A DNA stretch of 16,516 nucleotides from Gallibacterium faecale (GCF_027920745.1 NZ_JAQIBB010000081.1:1-16516); one strand, 5' to 3'. Shown: positions 1 through 8,782, numbered from the stretch's first letter. A program made the numbers and translations. Notes: a model not told the origin generated them from the sequence alone.

Positions 1-18
1 AGGAAACTCTCATGTTTT

Positions 19-46
19 ATTCTAACAATCCTCTCATTAAACACAA
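19..46 (-). promoter_or_regulatory. possible promoter for a gene beyond the left edge
   Basis: Read on the minus strand after the lon stop, TTGTGT (41-46) is followed after 16 bases by TAGAAT (19-24), which also has the extended -10 form TGTTAGAAT. An ATG on the same strand sits at 13-11, too close to the edge to judge. The -35 match is poor (first three bases only). No terminator for lon is visible in these 57 bases, so read-through is equally possible. Confidence 0.25.
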
Positions 47-57
47 GACTGGTTTAC

Positions 58-2457
58 TTAATTTGTAGAAGTGAGATTTTTAGTGGTACGCTTTTTTGGT
101 TTAGCCAAATCTTTTACCACTTCAATCCCTACTGGCGGTTTCTCTAATGCTAAAGCTAACACTTCATCAATAGTTTCCACAGGGCAAATCTCTAATGCTG
201 CTTTTGCATTTTCTGGAATTTCCTCAAGATCTTTCACATTATCTTTTGGAATTAACACACGTTTAATTCCGCCACGGTGTGCTGCAAGTAATTTCTCTTT
301 TAACCCACCAATTGGCAACACTTTACCACGCAGAGTAATTTCTCCTGTCATTGCTACATCAGCTCTAACAGGATTTCCTGTCAAACAAGATACTAATGCA
401 GTACACATTGCAATCCCAGCACTTGGACCGTCTTTTGGTGTTGCACCTTCAGGAACGTGAATATGAATGTCACGCTTTTCATAAAAATCAGGATTAATTC
501 CAAGCTGTTCTGCTCTTGCGCGCACCACAGTCATTGCCGCTTGAATTGACTCTTTCATCACATCGCCAAGTGATCCAGTATAGTTTAGCTTACCTTTACC
601 CGATACTGACGCGGATTCAATCGTTAATAAATCACCGCCTACTTCGGTCCAAGCAAGCCCTGTAACTTCACCAATACGGTTTTGGCTATCTGCTTTACCA
701 TATTCAAAGCGTCTTACACCTAAGTAGTCGTGAAGATTATTACTATCCACCACAACTTGTTTTAATGATTTATCTAATAATAAATTCTTCACTGCTTTAC
801 GACAGATTTTTGAAATTTCTCGTTCTAAGCTACGTACTCCTGCTTCACGAGTGTAATAACGGATAATATCTAAAATTGCTTCTTCTTTAAGAATCAATTC
901 ATTCTCTTTTAATCCATTACGTTCAATCTGTTTCTTTAATAAATGGCGTACAGCAATATTCAATTTTTCATCTTCGGTATAACCAGAAAGACGAATAACT
1001 TCCATACGGTCAAGTAATGGCCCTGGAATATTCATTGAGTTTGAGGTAGCCACAAACATCACATCAGAAAGATCGTAATCAACCTCAAGATAATGATCAC
1101 TAAACGTATTATTTTGTTCTGGATCTAATACTTCTAATAATGCAGACGCTGGATCACCTCGCATATCCGCACCTAATTTATCAATCTCATCCAATAAGAA
1201 CAGTGGATTTCTTACCCCTACTTTTGCCATATTTTGGATTAATTTACCTGGCAAAGCACCAATATAGGTACGGCGGTGCCCACGAATTTCGGCTTCATCA
1301 CGCACACCACCTAATGCCATACGCACATATTTACGACCAGTTGCCTGTGCAATAGATTGTCCTAGTGAGGTTTTACCTACTCCAGGAGGTCCAACAAGGC
1401 AAAGGATTGGGCCGCGCATTTGGTTTGTACGAGTTTGTACCGCTAAATATTCTAAGATACGTTCTTTAACCCGTTCTAAGCCATAGTGATCATTATTTAA
1501 AACCTCTTCGGCTTTCTTTAAGTCTTTTTTCACCTTAGTACGTTTATGCCAAGGCACTTGTACCATCCAATCAATATAGCTACGAACCACAGTTGCTTCA
1601 GCAGACATTGGCGACATCATTTTTAACTTTTGTAACTCTGCTTCTGCTTTTTCTTCAACTGCTTTTGGCATACGAGCATCAGCAATTTTTTTCTTTAATT
1701 GTTGAATTTCATTTTCAGTGCCCTCTGCTTCACCAAGCTCTTTTTGAATAGCTTTAATTTGCTCGTTGAGGTAATAATCACGCTGATTCTTTTCCATCTG
1801 TTTTTTCACACGATCGCGGATTTTCTTATCAATACTGCTAATTTCCATTTCAGTTTGAATCAGTCCGATCAATGCTTCAAAACGTTTTAAAATATCAGCT
1901 TCTTCTAATAAATTTTGTTTTTTCTCAATACTTAACGGCATATTGCTCGCTAAGGTATCAGCCAATTTTTCTGGCTCATCAAGTTCTTTTAATGCTGCCA
2001 ATACTTCTGGCTTAATTTTATTTTGTTGTTGAGTAGAAAATTTATCTAACTCGGTTAAAACTGTATTTTGAATAACGCTTAATTCTGTTTGATTATTAAT
2101 AATTTCAGGAATTTCTTCTATCTCTGCAGAAAAATACTCTTCATCATAGAATTGAACAACTCTGGCTCTGCTTCTACCCTCAACTAATACTTTCACTGTA
2201 CCATCGGGTAACTTAAGTAATTGAATAATGGTTGCAACAGTACCAACTTGATAAATATCTTCTGCATTTGGTTCTTCGAGATTAGCTTCTTTTTGGGTAA
2301 CTAATAAAACATCTTTACCACTTTCCATTGCCTCATCAAGGCTACGAATTGATTTAGCACGTCCTACATAAAGTGGCATCACAATATATGGAAATACAAC
2401 GACATCTCGCAATGGTAAGACAGGAATTTGTTTTGTATCTGATAATTCTTTATTCAT
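58..2457 (-). CDS. lon: ATP-dependent protease Lon (endopeptidase La)
   Basis: Lon is a cytosolic hexameric AAA+ protease that unfolds and degrades damaged proteins and some short-lived regulators. The 799 residues carry the whole family layout: N-terminal substrate-binding domain (about 10-205), coiled-coil segment (about 205-300), AAA+ module with Walker A GPPGVGKT at 356-363 and Walker B LFLLDEID at 419-426, then the protease domain with catalytic Ser679 (in PKDGPSAG) and Lys722. These positions equal the E. coli numbering. E. coli Lon is 784 residues; the extra length here is a lysine-rich C-terminal tail (about 781-799). The ATG is preceded by a weak purine-rich site (AAGAGAA). A heat-shock-type promoter lies 37-67 bases upstream and the lpdA terminator separates it from the pyruvate dehydrogenase genes, so it is probably its own transcription unit. 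Function is highly secure. Confidence 0.98.
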   Translation of the reverse strand: MNKELSDTKQIPVLPLRDVVVFPYIVMPLYVGRAKSIRSLDEAMESGKDVLLVTQKEANLEEPNAEDIYQVGTVATIIQLLKLPDGTVKVLVEGRSRARVVQFYDEEYFSAEIEEIPEIINNQTELSVIQNTVLTELDKFSTQQQNKIKPEVLAALKELDEPEKLADTLASNMPLSIEKKQNLLEEADILKRFEALIGLIQTEMEISSIDKKIRDRVKKQMEKNQRDYYLNEQIKAIQKELGEAEGTENEIQQLKKKIADARMPKAVEEKAEAELQKLKMMSPMSAEATVVRSYIDWMVQVPWHKRTKVKKDLKKAEEVLNNDHYGLERVKERILEYLAVQTRTNQMRGPILCLVGPPGVGKTSLGQSIAQATGRKYVRMALGGVRDEAEIRGHRRTYIGALPGKLIQNMAKVGVRNPLFLLDEIDKLGADMRGDPASALLEVLDPEQNNTFSDHYLEVDYDLSDVMFVATSNSMNIPGPLLDRMEVIRLSGYTEDEKLNIAVRHLLKKQIERNGLKENELILKEEAILDIIRYYTREAGVRSLEREISKICRKAVKNLLLDKSLKQVVVDSNNLHDYLGVRRFEYGKADSQNRIGEVTGLAWTEVGGDLLTIESASVSGKGKLNYTGSLGDVMKESIQAAMTVVRARAEQLGINPDFYEKRDIHIHVPEGATPKDGPSAGIAMCTALVSCLTGNPVRADVAMTGEITLRGKVLPIGGLKEKLLAAHRGGIKRVLIPKDNVKDLEEIPENAKAALEICPVETIDEVLALALEKPPVGIEVVKDLAKPKKRTTKNLTSTN

Positions 2458-2493
2458 ATTGTTGTTCTCTTGTCTATTGCACGGAATTCGGGG

Positions 2494-2524
2494 TATATGG
2501 GGGAGCTTTTTTTAATCTCAAGGG
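2494..2524 (-). promoter_or_regulatory. sigma-32 (RpoH) type heat-shock promoter of lon
   Basis: On the minus strand, CCCTTGAG (2524-2517; -35 core CTTGAG) is followed after 14 bases by CCCCATATA (2502-2494). The known sigma-32 consensus is CTTGAA, 13-15 bases, then CCCCATnT, so only one core base differs. The predicted RNA start is near 2487, giving a leader of about 30 bases before the lon ATG at 2457. lon is a classical heat-shock gene in E. coli, which supports the reading. Confidence 0.8.
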
Positions 2525-2552
2525 TATTCACCAATTTTCGAGATAAATAAGT

Positions 2553-2590
2553 AAAAAATCTGCACTCCAACTAACGCTAAAGTGCAGATT
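2553..2590 (-). terminator. intrinsic terminator after lpdA
   Basis: Perfect 10-bp stem: AATCTGCACT at 2557-2566 and AGTGCAGATT at 2581-2590, with a 14-base loop. On the minus strand the second arm runs directly into a stretch of six T (2558-2553). It lies 38 bases after the lpdA stop and just before the lon promoter, so it fits as the end of the aceE-aceF-lpdA transcripts. Confidence 0.8.
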
Positions 2591-2628
2591 CTTAGATTGT
2601 AGTACGAAAAAATTAATTTGCTAGGAAA

Positions 2629-4053
2629 TTATTTTTTCTTTTTCGCTTTTGCATTTGGTAAGTCTGTTACTGTACCTTCAAACACTTCAGCAGCAAGACC
2701 TACTGATTCATGTAAGGTTGGGTGAGCATGGATAGTTAATGCTAAATCTTCTGCATCACAACCCATTTCGATTGCTAAACCGATTTCACCTAATAATTCA
2801 CCACCATTAGTACCAACAATCGCACCACCAATTACACGATGAGTATTCTTATCAAAGATAAGTTTAGTCATACCATCTGAACAGTCAGAAGCAATCGCAC
2901 GACCTGAAGCAGCCCATGGGAAAGTTGCTACTTCATAAGCAATGCCTTCAGCTTTACATTCTTTTTCCGTTTTACCAACCCATGCAACTTCTGGTTCTGT
3001 ATAGGCGATAGATGGGATCACTTTCGGATCGAAATAGTGTTTTTGTCCTGCAATTACTTCAGCAGCAACGTGACCTTCGTGAACACCTTTGTGAGCTAAC
3101 ATTGGTTGACCAACAATATCACCAATTGCAAAGATATGAGGTACATTAGTACGCATTTGTTTATCAGTACGAATGAAACCACGTTCATCTACTTCAACAC
3201 CCGCAATATGTGCATCAATTAACTTACCATTTGGAGTACGGCCGATTGCCACTAATACAGCATCATAACGGCGAGTTTCATTTGCACCCTTACCTTCCAT
3301 AGAAACATAAATACCATCTTCTTTTGCTTCTACTGCAGTTACTTTTGTTTCTAGTAAGAGATTAAATTTCTTCTCGATACGTTTAGTAAAGATTTTAACT
3401 ACATCTTTATCTGCCGCAGGGATAACTTGATCAAACATTTCAACCACATCAATTTGTGATCCAAGTGCATGATATACAGTTCCCATTTCAAGACCGATAA
3501 TACCACCACCCATGATTAATAATTTTTCAGGCACTTCTTTTAATTTTAGTGCATCTGTTGAATCCCAAACACGTGGGTCATCATGTGGAATGAATGGTAA
3601 TTGAATTGGACGTGAACCTGCAGCGATAATAGCGTTATCAAAGGTAATTTTGGTTTCACCATCTTCACCCGCTACAATAATACTATTAGCGCTTGCAAAT
3701 TTACCGTAACCATTTACGACTTGTACTTTACGCATTTTAGCCATACCAGCAAGACCACCAGTTAATTGGCTAATTACTTTTTCTTTCCAACCACGAATTT
3801 TTTCAATGTCAGTTTTTGGTTCACCAAAAACAATACCGTGTTGTGCTAAAGATTTTGCCTCTTCGATAACTTTTGCAACGTGTAATAATGCTTTAGATGG
3901 AATACAACCTACGTTTAAACATACCCCACCTAATGTTGAGAAACGTTCAATAATTACTGTTTCTAAACCTAAATCCGCACAACGGAACGCAGCAGAATAT
4001 CCTGCAGGACCAGCACCTAATACGACCACTTGTGTCTTAATTTCTTTATTCAT
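2629..4053 (-). CDS. lpdA: dihydrolipoyl dehydrogenase (E3 of pyruvate dehydrogenase)
   Basis: E3 re-oxidises the dihydrolipoyl groups on E2 and passes electrons through FAD and a redox disulfide to NAD+. It normally serves the pyruvate and 2-oxoglutarate dehydrogenases and the glycine cleavage system. From the chosen start the protein has 474 residues, as in E. coli. It shows the FAD-binding GAGPAG (13-18), the redox pair Cys45/Cys50 in GGVCLNVGC, the NAD-binding GGGIIGLEMG near 183, and the active-site His444/Glu449 in HAHPTLHE. An ATG four codons upstream (4065) is possible, but the ATG at 4053 has GAGG six bases ahead and gives the family N-terminus, so I prefer it. It follows aceF by 100 bases that contain a terminator hairpin, suggesting partly separate expression. 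A second terminator closes the gene. Confidence 0.97.
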   Translation of the reverse strand: MNKEIKTQVVVLGAGPAGYSAAFRCADLGLETVIIERFSTLGGVCLNVGCIPSKALLHVAKVIEEAKSLAQHGIVFGEPKTDIEKIRGWKEKVISQLTGGLAGMAKMRKVQVVNGYGKFASANSIIVAGEDGETKITFDNAIIAAGSRPIQLPFIPHDDPRVWDSTDALKLKEVPEKLLIMGGGIIGLEMGTVYHALGSQIDVVEMFDQVIPAADKDVVKIFTKRIEKKFNLLLETKVTAVEAKEDGIYVSMEGKGANETRRYDAVLVAIGRTPNGKLIDAHIAGVEVDERGFIRTDKQMRTNVPHIFAIGDIVGQPMLAHKGVHEGHVAAEVIAGQKHYFDPKVIPSIAYTEPEVAWVGKTEKECKAEGIAYEVATFPWAASGRAIASDCSDGMTKLIFDKNTHRVIGGAIVGTNGGELLGEIGLAIEMGCDAEDLALTIHAHPTLHESVGLAAEVFEGTVTDLPNAKAKKKK

Positions 4054-4071
4054 GTTAAGCCTCATTTTCCC

Positions 4072-4093
4072 ATTCTAACAGAGCATTGTTAGA
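4072..4093 (-). promoter_or_regulatory. possible lpdA promoter element with overlapping dyad
   Basis: On the minus strand TGTTAGAAT (4080-4072) fits an extended -10 box for lpdA, placed after the terminator that closes aceF. It overlaps an inverted repeat, TCTAACA (4074-4080) and TGTTAGA (4087-4093), with a six-base centre. No good -35 hexamer is present, and the predicted leader before the ATG at 4053 would be only about 12 bases, so this is tentative. The dyad could be an operator or a small mRNA hairpin. Confidence 0.3.
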
Positions 4094-4111
4094 TACGGTT
4101 TTCCATTAATT

Positions 4112-4142
4112 TGTAACAAAAGCCTGAATCCTCAGGCTTTTG
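4112..4142 (-). terminator. intrinsic terminator between aceF and lpdA
   Basis: Perfect 11-bp stem, CAAAAGCCTGA (4117-4127) and TCAGGCTTTTG (4132-4142), with a four-base loop. On the minus strand the descending arm ends in CTTTTGTT, giving a U-rich tail. It starts 11 bases beyond the aceF stop. The T run is short and interrupted, so termination may be partial, allowing some transcripts to continue into lpdA. Confidence 0.72.
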
Positions 4143-4153
4143 CTTCCATTTTA

Positions 4154-6046
4154 CTACATGACTAAGCGGCGTAAATCCGACAACACACCACTGATATAGG
4201 TAATAAAGCGAGCCCCATCAGCCCCATCGATCACACGGTGATCATAAGACAATGATAATGGCAACATCAAACGTGGAGTAAATTCTTTACCATTCCACAC
4301 TGGTGTCATTTCAGACTTAGATACCCCAAGAATTGCAACTTCTGGTGCATTTACGATTGGTGTAAAGTGAGTACCACCGATACCACCTAAGCTTGAAATA
4401 GTGAAACAACCACCTTGCATATCTGACGCAGTTAATTTACCAGCACGTGCTTTCTTCGATATTTCAGCAAGTTCACGAGAAAGTTCGATAACACCTTTCT
4501 TATTCACATCTCTGAATACAGGTACCACCAAACCATTCGGTGTATCTACTGCCACACCAATATTGATGTATTTCTTCAAGATTAAACGCTGAGCATCTTC
4601 AGTAATTGAGCTGTTAAATGTTGGATAAGCTTCTAATGCTTTTGCAACAGCTTTCATAATGAAGACAAGCGGAGTAATTTTAACATCAAGTTTTTGTTTT
4701 TCAGCAAGAACATTTTGTTCTTTTCTGAATTTTTCGAGTTCAGTGATATCTGCTTTATCCCATTGGGTAACATGTGGAATCATTACCCAGTTACGGTGTA
4801 AGTTTGCACCTGAAATCTTCTTAATACGACCTAATTCAACTTCTTCAGTTTCACCAAACTTGCTGAAGTCAACTTTCGGCCATGGTAATAAGCCAAGACC
4901 CGCACCTGCATTTCCACCTGCTGCCGCAGCTGGTGCTGTACCAGATTCAGCAATTTTAATTGCATTCTTCACATAAGCTTGAACGTCTTCTTTTAAGATA
5001 CGTCCTTTACGACCAGTACCTTTAACTTTATCTAAATTAACGCCAAACTCGCGTGCTAAGCGACGAACAACTGGTGTTGCATGAGCGAAACTTGCACTCT
5101 TAGTAACATCTTCACTTGAAGCTGCTGCAACTGGTGCTGCTGGTGCAGATGCTGCTGGAGCTGCTGGTTGTGCTTGTGCTGGCGCAGCCGCTGCTGCTGG
5201 AGCTGCCCCTGCAACTTCAAAACGCATAATTAATGAACCAGTTGATACTTTATCACCTGATTTCACGAGAATTTCTTTTACCACACCGGCGAATGGTGCT
5301 GGGACTTCCATTGAAGCTTTATCACCTTCTACTGTGATAAGTGATTGTTCTTCGCTAACGCTATCACCAACACTTACCATAATTTCAGTCACATTCACTT
5401 CATCGCCACCAATATCTGGTACATGAACATCTTGTACACCACCAGATACTGCTGCAGGTTGTGCAGCTGGTACACTCTCTGCTGCTGGTGCTGACGCAGG
5501 CGCTGCGGCACCGGCAACTTCAAAACGCATAATTAATGAACCAGTTGATACTTTATCACCTGATTTCACGAGAATTTCTTTTACGACACCGGCAAATGGT
5601 GCTGGTACTTCCATTGAAGCTTTATCACCTTCTACTGTGATTAAAGATTGCTCTGCAGTCACAGTATCACCAACATTCACCATAATTTCAGTGACATTCA
5701 CTTCATCGCCACCAATATCAGGTACATTAACATCAACCACAGAAGCTGCTGCTTGAGGTGCTGGTGCAGCTGCTGGTGCTTCGGCAGCTGGAGCTGAGGC
5801 AGGTGCTGCTGCACCTGCTTCTTCTAAAATAAACATCGGTGTACCAGTAGAAACTTTATCACCAACTTTAACTAAAAGTTCTTTAATTACACCTGCTTCT
5901 GGCGCTGGGACTTCCATTGAAGCTTTATCACCTTCTACATTGATCACACTTTGATCAACTTCAACAGTGTCACCAACTTTGACCATAACTTCTGTTACAG
6001 TAACTTCATCACCGCCGATATCAGGTATAAGAATTTGTTTTGACAT
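4154..6046 (-). CDS. aceF: dihydrolipoyllysine acetyltransferase (E2 of pyruvate dehydrogenase)
   Basis: E2 is the structural core of the pyruvate dehydrogenase complex; it moves the acetyl group from E1 on swinging lipoyl arms and transfers it to CoA. The 630 residues hold three lipoyl domains with the lipoylated lysine in GDKASMEVP at Lys41, Lys142 and Lys243, exactly 101 residues apart, joined by Ala/Pro-rich flexible linkers. Then come the E1/E3-binding domain (about 320-357), another linker, and the catalytic domain (about 395-630) with DHRVIDG at 602-608 (His603, Asp607). Length and layout match the three-lipoyl E. coli enzyme. The ATG has AAGGA eight bases upstream and lies 30 bases after the aceE stop, so the two genes are co-transcribed. 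Confidence 0.97.
   Translation of the reverse strand: MSKQILIPDIGGDEVTVTEVMVKVGDTVEVDQSVINVEGDKASMEVPAPEAGVIKELLVKVGDKVSTGTPMFILEEAGAAAPASAPAAEAPAAAPAPQAAASVVDVNVPDIGGDEVNVTEIMVNVGDTVTAEQSLITVEGDKASMEVPAPFAGVVKEILVKSGDKVSTGSLIMRFEVAGAAAPASAPAAESVPAAQPAAVSGGVQDVHVPDIGGDEVNVTEIMVSVGDSVSEEQSLITVEGDKASMEVPAPFAGVVKEILVKSGDKVSTGSLIMRFEVAGAAPAAAAAPAQAQPAAPAASAPAAPVAAASSEDVTKSASFAHATPVVRRLAREFGVNLDKVKGTGRKGRILKEDVQAYVKNAIKIAESGTAPAAAAGGNAGAGLGLLPWPKVDFSKFGETEEVELGRIKKISGANLHRNWVMIPHVTQWDKADITELEKFRKEQNVLAEKQKLDVKITPLVFIMKAVAKALEAYPTFNSSITEDAQRLILKKYINIGVAVDTPNGLVVPVFRDVNKKGVIELSRELAEISKKARAGKLTASDMQGGCFTISSLGGIGGTHFTPIVNAPEVAILGVSKSEMTPVWNGKEFTPRLMLPLSLSYDHRVIDGADGARFITYISGVLSDLRRLVM
5211..5584. repeat. 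71-bp exact direct repeat in lipoyl domains 2 and 3 of aceF
   Basis: Bases 5211-5281 and 5514-5584 are identical and the offset is 303 bases (101 codons). They encode the end of lipoyl domains 3 and 2, from about VKEILVKSGDKV to RFEVAG. Similarity continues beyond the exact block with scattered silent changes. Lipoyl domain 1 is clearly more divergent. This is internal domain duplication kept alike by recent duplication or gene conversion. Confidence 0.9.
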
Positions 6047-6076
6047 GTTTTATATCCTTGTGATTGTTACAGTTAA

Positions 6077-8740
6077 TTATGCGTGTAAAGAGTATGCTTT
6101 ATCAGCATCAATACCATATTTGCTAATCGCTTCGACTAATACTTTCTTATCTAAAGTACCTGCTTTCACTAATTGTGATAATGCTGCTACTGCAACGTGT
6201 TTCGCATCAACTTCAAAGTGTGAACGTAAGTTTTCACGACTATCAGAACGACCGAAACCATCAGTTCCTAATACAAGGTAGCTGCTTGCTGGTACATACG
6301 CACGCACTTGATCAGCAAATAAACGCATATAATCTGTTGCTGCAACCGCTGGCGCATCGTTCATTACTTTAGTGATATAAGGAACTTTCGCCTCTGCTTC
6401 TGGGTGTAATGTGTTGTAACGTTCGATTTCGTTACCTTCTCTCGCAAGTTCAGTGAAAGAAGTTACGCTATACACATCTGAAGATACGCCAAAGTCATTC
6501 GCTAATAATTGTGCAGCTTCACGAACATGACGAAGAATTGCACCTGAACCAAGTAATTGAACTTTGCCTTTACCTTGACCAGTAACAGTTTCAAATTTAT
6601 AGATACCTTTACGGATACCTTCTTCTGCACCTTTCGGCATTGCTGGTTGATCATAAGTTTCATTCAAGGTAGTGATGTAGTAGTAAACATCTTCTTGATC
6701 CGGACCATACATACGACGTACACCGTCTTGAATGATCACTGGTACTTCAAATGCAAATGCAGGATCGTAAGATACACAGCTTGGAATCGTTAATGCTTGG
6801 ATATGGCTATGACCATCTTCGTGTTGTAAACCTTCACCATTTAAGGTTGTACGACCAGAAGTACCACCAATCATGAAACCTCTTGCACGTTGGTCACCTG
6901 CTAACCACATTAAGTCACCTACACGTTGGAAACCAAACATTGAGTAATAAACAAAGAATGGAATCATTGGTAAATCATTGGTGCTATATGAAGTTGCTGC
7001 TGCAATCCAAGAAGCTGTTGCACCTTGTTCGTTGATCCCTTCTTGTAATACTTGACCATCAATAGCTTCACGGTAATAAGCCACTTGTTCACGGTCTTGT
7101 GGCATATAGTTTTGACCATGTGGGTTATAGATACCGATTTGACGGAATAAACCTTCCATACCAAAAGTACGCGCTTCATCAGCGATAATTGGCACAATAT
7201 GTTTTCCAATTGATTTATCTTTTAACAACACATTTAATGTACGTACAAACGCCATTGTGGTTGAAATTGGACGTGATTGTGCTTCAAATAATTGAGAAAA
7301 CTCTTCAATTGCTGGCACATCAAATTGTTGTGTAAAGCGCGGTAAACGGCTTGGAACATAACCATGTAATGCTTGGCGACGTTCATGGATATATTTATAT
7401 TCTTCTGAACCTTCTGCAAATTGGATATATGGTAATTTTTCAAGATCTGCATCAGAAACAGGAATATTGAAACGGTCACGTACGTGTTTAACGCCTGACA
7501 TATCCATTTTCTTAACTTGGTGAGCAATATTCTTACCTTCTGCTGCATCACCCATTCCATAGCCTTTGATAGTTTTAACAAGTAAAACAACTGGTTTACC
7601 TTTAACTTGTTTTGCTTTGTTAAGTGCAGCAAAAATTTTGATTGGATCGTGACCACCACGGTTTAATGCCCAGATTTCATCATCTGTCATATCTTTCACT
7701 AAATCCGCAGTTTCTGGATAACGACCAAAGAAGTGTTCACGTACATACGCACCATCTTTTGACTTCATTGTTTGGTAGTCACCATCAACCACTTCCATCA
7801 TTAATTGTAGTAATTTACCTGAAGTGTCTTTTTGTAGTAAACGATCCCAACGACGTCCCCAAATAACTTTAATAACTTCCCAACCAGCACCGTTAAAGTT
7901 GCTTTCTAATTCTTGGATAATTTTACCGTTACCTGTTACTGGGCCATCAAGACGTTGTAAGTTACAGTTAATAATGAAAACTAAGTTATCTAATTTTTCA
8001 CGCGCAGCAAACGCTAACGCACCACGTGATTCAACTTCATCCATCTCACCATCACCTAAGAAGGCATATACAGTTTGATCTGAAGTATCTTTTAAGCCAC
8101 GGTTATTTAAATATTTTAAGAAACGTGCTTGATAAATTGCGTTCAATGGTCCTAAGCCCATTGATACTGTTGGGAATTGCCAGAATTCTGGTAATAATCT
8201 TGGGTGTGGATAAGAAGATAAACCTTTACCGTGAACTTCTTGACGGAAATTATCCATTTGTTCTTCGGTTAAACGACCTTCAACAAATGCACGTGCATAG
8301 ATTCCTGGTGCGATATGACCTTGGAAGAAAACGAGGTCGCCACCATTTTTTTCGTTACGTGCTTTGAAGAAGTGGTTGAAACAAACTTCATATAAAGTCG
8401 CTGAAGATTGGAAAGACGCCATGTGTCCGCCTAATTCAAGATCTTTCTTAGACGCACGTAATACAGACATAATTGCATTCCAACGAACTGCACCACGAAT
8501 ACGACGTTCAAGGTCTAAATTACCTGGGTAATTAGGCTCTTCACTAACAGGAATGGTATTGATATAGTCTGTTGTCATTCCAGTAGGAAGTGAAACATTA
8601 TTTGCTCTCGCACGTTGCACAAGTTGTTCAATAATATATTGAGCTCGTTCAACACCCTCTTCACGAATCACTGAATCGATTGCCAACAACCAATCGTTGG
8701 TTTCAATCGGATCCACGTCATTTTTTACCATATCCGACAT
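6077..8740 (-). CDS. aceE: pyruvate dehydrogenase E1 component (homodimeric type)
   Basis: E1 decarboxylates pyruvate with thiamine diphosphate and acetylates the lipoyl arms of AceF, the committed step from glycolysis to acetyl-CoA. The 887 residues are collinear with E. coli AceE. The thiamine diphosphate/Mg motif starts GDGEMDE at 229-235 and ends at Asn258/Asn260 (NCN). Active-site His407 (in NIAHQ) and the catalytic glutamate Glu571 (in EGINEQ) are at the same numbers as in E. coli. The ATG has AAGGAAG five to nine bases upstream. It is the first gene of the aceE-aceF-lpdA unit. No pdhR repressor gene precedes it; upstream is a spacer shared with the divergent cdaR, holding a TATAAT box and a 10-bp inverted repeat. 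Confidence 0.98.
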   Translation of the reverse strand: MSDMVKNDVDPIETNDWLLAIDSVIREEGVERAQYIIEQLVQRARANNVSLPTGMTTDYINTIPVSEEPNYPGNLDLERRIRGAVRWNAIMSVLRASKKDLELGGHMASFQSSATLYEVCFNHFFKARNEKNGGDLVFFQGHIAPGIYARAFVEGRLTEEQMDNFRQEVHGKGLSSYPHPRLLPEFWQFPTVSMGLGPLNAIYQARFLKYLNNRGLKDTSDQTVYAFLGDGEMDEVESRGALAFAAREKLDNLVFIINCNLQRLDGPVTGNGKIIQELESNFNGAGWEVIKVIWGRRWDRLLQKDTSGKLLQLMMEVVDGDYQTMKSKDGAYVREHFFGRYPETADLVKDMTDDEIWALNRGGHDPIKIFAALNKAKQVKGKPVVLLVKTIKGYGMGDAAEGKNIAHQVKKMDMSGVKHVRDRFNIPVSDADLEKLPYIQFAEGSEEYKYIHERRQALHGYVPSRLPRFTQQFDVPAIEEFSQLFEAQSRPISTTMAFVRTLNVLLKDKSIGKHIVPIIADEARTFGMEGLFRQIGIYNPHGQNYMPQDREQVAYYREAIDGQVLQEGINEQGATASWIAAATSYSTNDLPMIPFFVYYSMFGFQRVGDLMWLAGDQRARGFMIGGTSGRTTLNGEGLQHEDGHSHIQALTIPSCVSYDPAFAFEVPVIIQDGVRRMYGPDQEDVYYYITTLNETYDQPAMPKGAEEGIRKGIYKFETVTGQGKGKVQLLGSGAILRHVREAAQLLANDFGVSSDVYSVTSFTELAREGNEIERYNTLHPEAEAKVPYITKVMNDAPAVAATDYMRLFADQVRAYVPASSYLVLGTDGFGRSDSRENLRSHFEVDAKHVAVAALSQLVKAGTLDKKVLVEAISKYGIDADKAYSLHA

Positions 8741-8760
8741 GGGTTCTTCCTTTTTTATGT

Positions 8761-8766
8761 ATTATA
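8761..8766 (-). promoter_or_regulatory. putative -10 box of the aceE promoter
   Basis: A perfect TATAAT on the minus strand (8766-8761) lies 20 bases upstream of the aceE ATG, giving a short leader of about 14 bases that still includes the ribosome-binding site. The -35 region at the expected 17-base spacing falls inside the neighbouring inverted repeat and does not match TTGACA, so an activator may be needed, or the real promoter lies elsewhere. Confidence 0.4.
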
Positions 8767-8782
8767 AGTTGACAAAATGCTG

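Noticed and set aside
1..13. Possible gene start on the minus strand at 13
   Set aside because: Only four codons lie inside the window and no good ribosome-binding site is at a usable distance; nothing can be said about a product.
4054..4065. Upstream ATG giving a 478-residue LpdA
   Set aside because: The GAGG site is correctly spaced only for the ATG at 4053, and the extra four residues are not part of the family N-terminus.
4665..4673. ACAAGCGGA, one base from an uptake-sequence core
   Set aside because: Inexact, inside aceF coding sequence; a single near match is expected by chance. ACCGCACAC at 11633-11641 was rejected likewise.
5090..5220. Alanine/proline-rich low-complexity DNA in aceF, which might look like a repeat array
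   Set aside because: It encodes the flexible linkers normal for E2 proteins; similar stretches follow each lipoyl domain.
6557..8367. Several open frames on both strands overlapping aceE
   Set aside because: They are shadows of a fully conserved 887-residue gene, lack ribosome-binding sites and resemble no protein family.
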